Shown one piece after another: positions 56,963 to 64,000 of a DNA stretch of 64,000 nucleotides. Under the pieces are notes generated by a model, which was given only the letters and a program-made list of their open reading frames with translations, had not been told where the DNA came from and did not search any database. Within the stretch, counting starts at the first letter, position 1; each line of letters starts with the position of its first letter. Source of the stretch: Areca catechu. Taxonomy: Eukaryota; Streptophyta; Magnoliopsida; Arecales; Arecaceae. A program made the translations under genes and the position numbers. The DNA lies in assembly GCA_021397845.1 (NCBI GenBank), contig CM038048.1, positions 30,626,727 to 30,690,726 on the forward strand. The letters are read 5' to 3'.

Positions 56963-57458
56963 GGAGAGGTGGAGCTCGACTTCGGCCAGGACATCTTGAC
57001 CTGAAGGGAGTGCGGCCGGGCAAAGGAGAGGCAAAACTCGACTTCAGCCACGGTGTCTCAACTTGAAGGGAGCATAGCCAGGCAAAGGAGAGGCAGAGCT
57101 CAACTTTGGCCACGGTGTCTCGACCTTGAGGGAATGCAACCGGGTGAAGGAGAGGCGGAGCTCAACTTTGGCCATGGTGTCTTGACCCGAAGGAAGCGCA
57201 ACCGAGTGAAGGAGAGGTGAAGCTCGACTTTGGCCATGGCATCTCGACCCGGAGGGAGCATAGCAGGGCAAAGGAGAGGCGGAGCTTGACTTCGACCATG
57301 GTGTCTTGACCCGAAGGGAGCGCAGCTGGGCGAAGGAGAGGCGAAACTCGACTTCAACCATGGCATCTCGACCTGAAGGGAGCATGATCGGGTGAAGGAG
57401 TGGCAGAGCTCGACTTTGACCATGGTGTCTCGACCCAGAGGAAGCATAGCCGGGCGAA
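56963..57458 (+). repeat. 62-bp tandem repeat, eight copies
   Basis: GGAGAGGCGGAGCTCGAC-type starts at 56963, 57025, 57087, 57149, 57211, 57273, 57335 and 57397, with no length change. Copies differ by several bases each. 62 is not a multiple of 3, so the frames in it are not coding. Confidence 0.95.
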
Positions 57459-57466
57459 GGAGTCCG

Positions 57467-59190
57467 TGATGCAGAACGAAAGCTCTGATATCAAAAATGA
57501 TGCAGAACAGATATGTGGAATGCGAAAGCAAATTAAAATAAATGTACTTTTTTATATATATATTTTCAGAAGTCGGCTTTGACTCAAAGGAAAGATAAAC
57601 TAATGTTGAAAGAAACTAAGAAATGACAGAAAGCACAATTAAAAGGAGTGGATTATCAGAGTAACTTAGAAGTAGGATCGTCGGGAATTGTGAAACCCCC
57701 AGATCTAGGGTTTGCTCTGAGTTTCAACGAAACAGACAAAGTGAAAAGGGAAGGTTCTTGTTACCTAGTAGTGATATCTCGCCATTTGGTGGAAAAAGAC
57801 TCTCTCGAGCAGATTATTGGATCCCGGGAGTCAAGGTATCTTCGCAATGGATCCTCCGATAATGGTCCTTGGCAAAGTTGGCCTCTTCTTGAACCCTGGA
57901 TCCTAGAGAGAAGAAGAACAAGGTTAGGAACAAGAGACTCAAGGAAGAGAGTTACCAGAGTAGAAGAAAGGATGGGATCTGAAGGTCTTCAGCTGATCTG
58001 GAACTCCTAGGCTGCGGATTTGGGACTTCTTCTCCTGGATCTGCTGGATGGACTCTGAAGCAGTGGTAGCTGACTTGAAGATGGCTGGACTGGGGGTCCT
58101 GGTGGTCAGCCACCCTTTGGAAGAAGAACCTTGGAGATGGTGTAGAGCTAGGGTTTGGTGGTGGTGGAGTAGAGATTGGTGGACTAAGCTAGGGTTTTGG
58201 GGTTGGAGATCTCACACCTCCTCAAGGTTCCTAGGGAACCCGGATTTACTCCCTCACGGAGCTCAACACTCAGAATAAGTGCGGAAGAACAAGACTTTGC
58301 TCGAAAACAAGGGATTTCATTCATAAGATTTCATAAGATAAGTTCAAGTTACAAAAAGGGTCTAATATATAGACCTATAAGAAAAATCAAAACCATACAA
58401 GTTCCCATGGGGGACTAATAGGACTAATCTACACTTTAGGTATCAAATTCTCTTCCCTTGGCCAACCAAGACTCCTTCCATGAGTGAGCGGCCCAAAAAC
58501 TCCAAGAAAACTTGAAAATCAGCTCCAAATGGCAGGTTATGGGGGTTTCTCCTAGTATCTCTCCATGAATCAAGGATTTTTCCTTCATAGTTTGGCTCTT
58601 TTGGACACCTCCTAGTCTTGCTCCACAAGTTTAGGCTTCTTCTTTTCATGGCTTTGGCACTTTAGGAAACTTTTGGGTGCCTCCTTGATTTTCTTCCCAA
58701 GACATGCTCTCTTCCCTTTTATAACTTGGATTTTTATGGAACATTGTGGGGCACCTTCTTGATCCTCTCTTCAAGAAAAAATTCTTGCCATCCTGGCTTG
58801 GGTTTATCTGGAAAGAAGTTGGCTCCTCCTTGGATTGAGGTATCTTGATGGATTTCTCCCCAAGTGGTGTAAGAAAAATGGGAACTTACTTCTTATGGTG
58901 TGGGGACCAAAGACACTGGATGGAGATGTGGCAGGGAGTGTGGCACCCACTTGTAGTTGGACCATGGAAGCAAAAATGTGGCACCCTATGGCAAAGGGAA
59001 TGGTGCCAACCTAGACCTGGACTTGGACTGAGTCAACATGACTCAACAAAAATTGAAATGACAAAGTTACAGACTCAAAATTGGGTTGATCAGGTCAATC
59101 CTTATTACAAACCCTAATTTTCTCGGGCAAGGTCAATCAGAGATCCAGATGGAACCCTGAAGTCTTCTTCTGATTCTGGTGCCCGCACCA
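57467..59190 (-). repeat. Solo LTR J (gypsy, 1724 bp)
   Basis: Plus-strand TGATGCAGAACG start and GCCCGCACCA end, like H and D LTRs. Perfect target duplication GTCCG at 57462-57466 and 59191-59195. No primer site or internal sequence, so it is a product of LTR-LTR recombination. Frames 57648-58010 and 58845-59117 are LTR sequence. Confidence 0.92.
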
Positions 59191-59195
59191 GTCCG

Positions 59196-59827
59196 AAAAG
59201 AAAAAAATCTGACCTGGCAGCTTCATCTGACATGGTGTCTGATAGGGTCTGACATGGGTTCTACATCAGTGATCCTGCCACATCATTTGCCCCCCACTCT
59301 CAAGTCCCGTTGGCACGCAGTGCTCAGGGCAATGGGAGTAAATGTGGTGCTGACATGGAAAGGTAGAAATCTGGTGCAATAATAGCCATGATCATCGGTG
59401 CTTTGTGAGGTGGTTCCCCAAGCCAAAGTGGAGGAGCCACATAGGCATGTCCGAGGAGCACTTATTGCTTGCATAGAATTTAGAGTAGTCACGGTCAAAG
59501 TGAGGCATCTTAATCATCGATGGCTGACACGTGGCATAGATCCGTCGATGGAGATGCTATAACGGTACGGTTAGGCATTTGGTCACTTCAAAAAGAAAGG
59601 AAGTTTTCCTAAAACACTTCTTCTTTCAAATCTCGCATGCTCGCCATCATACCAAAGCTTCCTCCTCTCCCCCAGCCATCCTAGACTCTCATAGTTAGCC
59701 AGGTTCGTCTCTTTCCCCATCTTCCAGTAGGGTAGAACTTTCTCCTAGGGCTAGGATCTTCTCGGACTTTGTCCGTCTTCTTCCTTCTCTTATCTTTTCC
59801 AACTTTGACTCCGTCTTCATCTTCCAA
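59196..59827 (+). other. Region upstream of gene M
   Basis: No gene. Contains GCCACATCATTTGCCCCCC and CT-rich runs. In the original arrangement it followed the 62-bp repeat directly. Likely promoter and 5' untranslated region of M. Confidence 0.5.
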
Positions 59828-60677
59828 ATGTCTCGCTTTGGCCCCAACTTCCATCCCTTGACCGATCAAAGTGAGGCTGGGCCTTCTCGATCGAGGCTGC
59901 CTTCTTTCTTTGATGAGGAGGAAGAAGAGACATGCTTCGAGTTCAGTAGGAGGCCCACCCCCACTAGGATCGTCATTAGGAAGCCTAGAGCCAGCCCCCC
60001 TCCTCCTCCCCCACCCGAACCCGCCCCTGAACCTTCTTGATCGATAGGTCCCGGCGGGGTTGCTTCGACAATCTCTACTGAGGAACTTATGACCATCCAG
60101 GAGACTTAAGGTGTTGCAAAATCTATCCAGCTCTCGATCCCTTGACTAGGGGAACGGGTCACCTCCAGTGGCTCTGACCGAATCGCCCTCTACGAGGAAA
60201 CCCTCGTAGGGGGCTTTCAATTTTCCTTCCATCCTTTCTTTCTGTCTGTGCTGAGCAATTACCATATCATTCCTGCTCAGCTCGTTCCTAATGCTATGAA
60301 GATAATCTTCTGCTTCATACTCCTTTGTCATTTCCATGGGATCGTAGCCTGTTTCTCTTTGTTCAGGGTTTTCTTTACCCTGAAACGCCATCCTTCTGAG
60401 TAGGGGTTGTGGTCCATCTCTTCCCACCTGAAGGGCATTAGATTTAAGCTCCCCTCTTCCTTTAAAGGATGGAAGAGCAAGTATTTCTTTGCCTCGATCG
60501 AGGGGGTCAACTGGGTTTGGAGTGACCCTTATCGGTCCCCTAACCATAATTCAATGGTCGAAGCGGCTGACCAAGAGGTCTACGAGTAGCTCCGTACCAT
60601 CCAGGTTCCTTCCCTCGAGGTTCTACTATCAAAGCAGAACCTCGTCGAAGCTGGGGTTAGCCCAATGGGAGAGTTGG

Positions 60678-60762
60678 GTGAGCTCGGCTTGAACTTCTTC
60701 TCCTTGTGCTTTTTTCTTTGTGTTTCCGAGCTTAGAGCTGGTGCTCTCCTTCTTTTGTGTAG
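60678..60762 (+). other. Intron 1 of M
   Basis: GTGAGC start, T-rich tract, TTTTGTGTAG end; 85 bp. It joins frame 2 to frame 0 and places GGC ATG AAG in register. Confidence 0.65.
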
Positions 60763-61395
60763 GCATGAAGTTTTCTCTGGATGACCTCCTCGCAATCACC
60801 AAGAAGAGGGGTCCACCGGTGGTGGTCAGTGAGTCCCCCTTGAAGAGGGCTCATGAAGAGAGTGGCACAGGGGATGCACCTACCGCACCGACTGAGCCGA
60901 GGGAGAAGGGTCAACCCCATTCCTGAGAAGGGGAGGAGGGTCGTCGAGCCCACTCTCGAGCCAAGCAGGAGGGCTACTGAGCCTGCATTCGAGCAGCCAA
61001 AGCGACGTGAACCGGTCCCGGCCCAAGAGCCCGAGGTGGTCATCCGGGCCAGAGCCGCTGCTGCTGCTACTGTTGTGTCTCCTCCCCCGAAGATCATTGA
61101 TGTCGATGAGAAGGGAGAGCAAGAAAGAGTGGAGTTGGCTGGGGTGATGTCGAGCTCCCACCGCATCTTCGATGCTTCTTCAGTCGGAGGAGTGGGCGAC
61201 TTCATGTCACGGGCCAACAGGAGGGAAGACTATCATAGGGTACCCTTCTGACTGGCATGGAATGTCTCTCTGGTCCGGGACCAGGATCTAGCCAAGCACA
61301 TGATGGATTTCGCAGTCTAGTTATGCGACCGGTGGGAGAAGGCTGGGAAACTTTTGGGGGACACGATCAGTAGCACCTTCCCCCAGCTTTTCTTG

Positions 61396-61470
61396 GTAAG
61401 TTCCTTTTGTCCTTCACCTTGTTCCATTCTTTCTTTCTTGTATTTGTGGCTAACGTCTTCCTTAGTGCAG
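61396..61470 (+). other. Intron 2 of M
   Basis: GTAAGTTCC start, T-rich tract, CTTAGTGCAG end; 75 bp, between complete codons. Confidence 0.7.
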
Positions 61471-62269
61471 CTCGGCGTCAAACTTCTACTGATCAGGGAT
61501 GGCTGTAGAAACTAGTCCAAGAAGGACAAACAGCGAGGAGCGCAGCTCAAGTCCTTGACCATCTAGCTGAAGCAGAAGAGTGACGATGCCTGGGAGGCTA
61601 GTCAAAAGAATAAGGAGCTCCGGGAGGAGGTTGCCAGTGCTAAAAGGCACATAAAGGAGCTCCAGGAGAGCTTGGACCAGGAGAGGAGCCAGTCCAAGAA
61701 TAGGGCAGAGGAGCTCAAAGCCAAGGAGTCGAGGTTGAAGAAGCTTAGTACCGAGGCCTCCCAGGAGAAAGGTCGAGCCTAATCTTTTCAGGCCAAGCTA
61801 GAGGCGACGAGAGAGAGGGCAACCGCCACCGAGAAGAGGGCCATTGCTGCAAAGAAGAAATCCATTGCGGTAGTCAAATCAGTAAAGGCATTGAAGAAGG
61901 AGGCTGCTGAGGTCGCCAGCCAGGCTGAGGTCACCAAGAAGGGGGTCGCAGAGGCTATGGTGAGGTACAAGGACTCTGAGGACTTTACCATCGAGTTCCA
62001 TGAAACGGTGGTGGACTTTTTCTTCCAGGGATTTACGTACCTCCGATCCAAGGTGGAAAGTGGCATCCTGGATAAGAGCCAAATCTTGCTTAGATACTCT
62101 GGTGCTCCGGGTGCGGGACCGACCCATGACTTGGATGAGGTGGAAGAGACTGCTGCCATCGACCCAGCCTCGCCCGCGATTGACGGTGAGGATGGAGCCC
62201 TGCAGTCGGAGGCGCCGGAAGGTGATGCTCCATTCATGCACCATTCAGGGAAGGAGCTAGTCGAATAGA

Positions 62270-62641
62270 ACAAAGGCTTTTTGTAATTTTTTCTTTTTCT
62301 TTCTGCCTCTGATCTGGGCTGCCCGACATGTCGAGGCCCAGAGACAATTGTATTAATTCACTTAGTATCAATGAAAATGTTTTTTTAGTCACTCAGGCCT
62401 GTGTCTTTCTTTTCTCTCTTCTCTTCTTCTCTACTGAGTCCTAGACATATGCAGGAGTTAAGAAGGGGTTTTCAACTTGCCGAGTCATTCCCACCTCACA
62501 GGCGAAGTGCTTGTGGGGCTTCGAGTGCCTTGCTTGATAAGGACTGTTCGGTCTCGATCGAGACCAGCTCCAAGTGTGCGTGGCAAGGCTAAGCTCGGAG
62601 GCTGCACACGTTGGACCCGCTAGGTGATTGTAAGGTGCTAG
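62270..62641 (+). other. 3' flank of M
   Basis: T-rich, with a CCCGACATGTCGAGGCCC palindrome-like stretch near 62322. No gene. Confidence 0.5.
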
Positions 62642-63110
62642 TGATGTGGGACTGGTGGGGGAGGAAGGATCGATTGGTGAGCCTAGAAGTTACCTAGATT
62701 AGTGTACTTTTTTTTTTTTTTGTAATGGGGTGGTGAAGGAACAGTGGAGGTGGAAGATAGGGGTCGGGGCTTTCATGAACCTTGGGACTCACACTCACGG
62801 AGAGATCTCAAACCTCTAGGGTAACCCACCTCACTAATGGAGCTGTACAGAGAGATCTCACACCTCTAGGGCATCCTGCCCACCTCACTAATGGAGCCGT
62901 ACAAAGAGATCTCACACCTCTAGGGCATCCTACCCACCTTACTAATAGAGCTGTTAAGGTGAATTACAAGGGACATGAGGGTGGTAGAGAAGGTGGAATG
63001 TGGATAACTGGGAATAGGTGGAATAGCTAGAATAAGAAAACATGAAATAAAATATAAAAATCTAGAAAAGAAAAAAAGAAAAACCTGGATGGGTTTTGAT
63101 GTCCCCATCA
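62642..63110 (-). repeat. 3' LTR of K
   Basis: TGATGTGGGACT start and GTCCCCATCA end. Contains about three 50-54 bp tandem units (GAGAGATCTCACACCTCTAG) at 62800-62955, also in the partner. Confidence 0.85.
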
Positions 63111-63235
63111 TTCCCCTAGGGTGGAAAAAACTCGACTCCGTCAAGTTAGGCTCGCTGCAATTTTTTTTTCTCCTATTTTTTTTTCTTTTTTTTCTCTTCT
63201 TTTTTTTCCCCTTTTTTTTATCCTAATCTTCTCCC

Positions 63236-63247
63236 GCTTTGATACCA
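63236..63247 (-). other. Primer-binding site of K
   Basis: GCTTTGATACCA on the plus strand, 3 bp from the right LTR. Confidence 0.85.
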
Positions 63248-63250
63248 AAT

Positions 63251-63691
63251 TGATGTGGAATTGGTGGGGGAGGGAGGATCGATCGGTGAGCCTAGAAGTT
63301 ACCTAGATTAGGGTACTTTTTTTTCTGTAATAGGGTGGTGAAGGAACAGTGGAGGTGGAAGACAGGAGTCGGAGCTTTCATGAACCTTGGGACTCATACT
63401 CACGGAGGGATCTCACACCTATAGGATAACCCACCTCACTAATGGAGCCATACAGAGAGATCTCATACCTCTAGGGTATCCCACCCACCCCACTAATGGA
63501 GCCGTATAGAGAGATCTCACACATCTAGGGCATCCTACCCACCTCACTAATGGAGCCGTTAAGGTGAATCACAAGGGACATGAGGGTGGTAGTGAAGGTG
63601 GAATGGGGATAACTGGGAATAGGTGGAATAGCTAGAATAAGAAAATATGAAATTAAATATAAAAATCTAGAAAAGAAAAAAAGAAAAACCT
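63251..63691 (-). repeat. 5' LTR of K, interrupted
   Basis: Matches 62642-63085; the last 24 bp or so are missing where L begins. Similar tandem units at about 63410-63560. Confidence 0.85.
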
Positions 63692-64000
63692 TGATGTGGG
63701 ATGACTCTAAGACTGCTAAACATGCATGAAAAATAGTAGAATAATTTTTTTATAATTTTTATAATTTTATTTGCAGGCTAGATTTCTAAAATAAAGTAAA
63801 AACTAGCTGAAAGACTAGCAGTGCAAAGAATCATCGGGTTGTAGGCATACTCATGCAAACCAATGAAATATCCAGGACCTGAGAATTGAGAAACTCTCTA
63901 TTTACGATAGCTTATATTCATTAAATCAGACAATAAGAGTTAAAAAGGTTTCTTACCGGTCAGAGATTAAAATTCAGTAGCAGCAGGGATCACACGCACT
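63692..64000 (-). repeat. Start of LTR L, cut by window end
   Basis: TGATGTGGGATGACTC start, then ACATGCATG as in the D-type LTR start, in the middle of K's right LTR. AACCT at 63687-63691 would be its target duplication. Only 309 bp visible, so the call is tentative. Confidence 0.45.

Larger units (their letters stand above)
59828..62269 (+). pseudogene. Gene M: Transposase_28-like plant protein, three exons, broken
   Basis: Exon 1 59828-60677, exon 2 60763-61395, exon 3 61471-62269. N-terminus MSRFGPNFHPLTDQ, acidic and proline-rich runs, then FSFHPFFLSVLSNYHIIPAQ and PNAMKIIFCFILLCHF, the hallmark of the plant 'putative gypsy type transposon' (Transposase_28, PF04195-like) domain. Exon 2 has MKFSLDDLLAITKKRG and a charged linker. 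Exon 3 is a long coiled coil (about 61580-61960), then DFTIEFHETVVDFFFQGFTY and an acidic tail. Intron 1 (phase 1) and intron 2 (phase 0) obey GT-AG. At least eight nonsense codons and one frameshift near 60900 disable it. Biochemical role of the family is not known; it is repeat-associated. Confidence 0.75.
62642..63691 (-). mobile_element. Element K, very short LTR element (TRIM-like)
   Basis: Left LTR 62642-63110 (469 bp), internal 63111-63250 (140 bp), right LTR 63251-63691, cut by L. The internal part holds only the complement of a polypurine tract with the ACTCGACTCCGTCAAGT remnant of the gypsy chromodomain tail, a T-rich run, and a primer site (GCTTTGATACCA, 63236-63247). Terminal-repeat retrotransposon in miniature by structure. 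Confidence 0.82.

Noticed and set aside
56963..57458. Possible CRISPR array
   Set aside because: Units are contiguous 62-bp copies without spacers, in plant DNA.
56919..57531. Overlapping minus-strand ORFs with Pro/Ser repeats
   Set aside because: They run through the 62-bp tandem repeat, whose period is not a multiple of 3; no domain.
61788..62273. Minus-strand ORFs opposite M exon 3
   Set aside because: GC-rich coiled-coil coding leaves the antisense open; plus strand has the recognisable family sequence.
63160..63225. Poly-T tract as a poly(A) tail of a LINE or SINE on the minus strand
   Set aside because: It lies between a primer site and polypurine-tract remnant of K, with LTRs on both sides; no LINE or SINE body is attached.

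Overview
This window is plant nuclear DNA made almost entirely of nested LTR retrotransposons. I found no intact host gene, rRNA, tRNA or CRISPR array. Evidence for a plant is primer-binding sites matching initiator tRNA-Met (TGGTATCAGAGC and variants), Ty1/copia polyproteins of the SIRE and Tork/TAR/Angela types, chromodomain Ty3/gypsy remnants, and layered nesting with 5-bp target duplications. A monocot with a repeat-rich genome is likely, but I cannot name the species.

Left nest (1-29143). Copia element G (minus) is the base layer. Its left LTR is split by gypsy element E (plus), and E's leader is split by copia element F (plus, LTRs about 99% alike, so the youngest seen). G's RNase H end is split by gypsy element H (minus, 14870-21581).

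Middle nest (29144-56119). Gypsy element D (minus) is interrupted inside its integrase tail by SIRE-type copia A (plus, 30119-51585). A's gag is interrupted by a related element B (minus, 32608-42992). B's third ORF is interrupted by gypsy C (plus, 34824-39987). Each of these three insertions has a recognisable 5-bp target duplication and, when mentally removed, the reading frame on both sides meets. G and D meet at 29143 in a deletion junction that removed the outer parts of both facing LTRs.

Right part (56120-64000). A degenerate three-exon gene of the plant 'putative gypsy type transposon' (Transposase_28-like) type, M, has two canonical introns. Upstream lies a 62-bp x 8 tandem repeat. 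A solo LTR, J, with a perfect GTCCG duplication lies between them. A very short LTR element, K, and the start of another LTR, L, end the window.

How the parts relate. F, G and A carry (broken) gag-protease-integrase-RT-RNase H. C, D, E and H do not: all four keep a gag-like ORF, then a shared short spacer, then only the integrase C-terminus and chromodomain. The shared junction points to one ancestral pol deletion followed by amplification, i.e. a non-autonomous chromodomain lineage that must borrow enzymes. B keeps only the SIRE third ORF. The most novel-looking signals are this lineage, a leader segment shared between gypsy and copia elements, and paired hairpins plus repeated palindromes in F's leader. 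Most nonsense codons and all three target-duplication mismatches look like C-to-T changes, as expected of methylated, silenced DNA.
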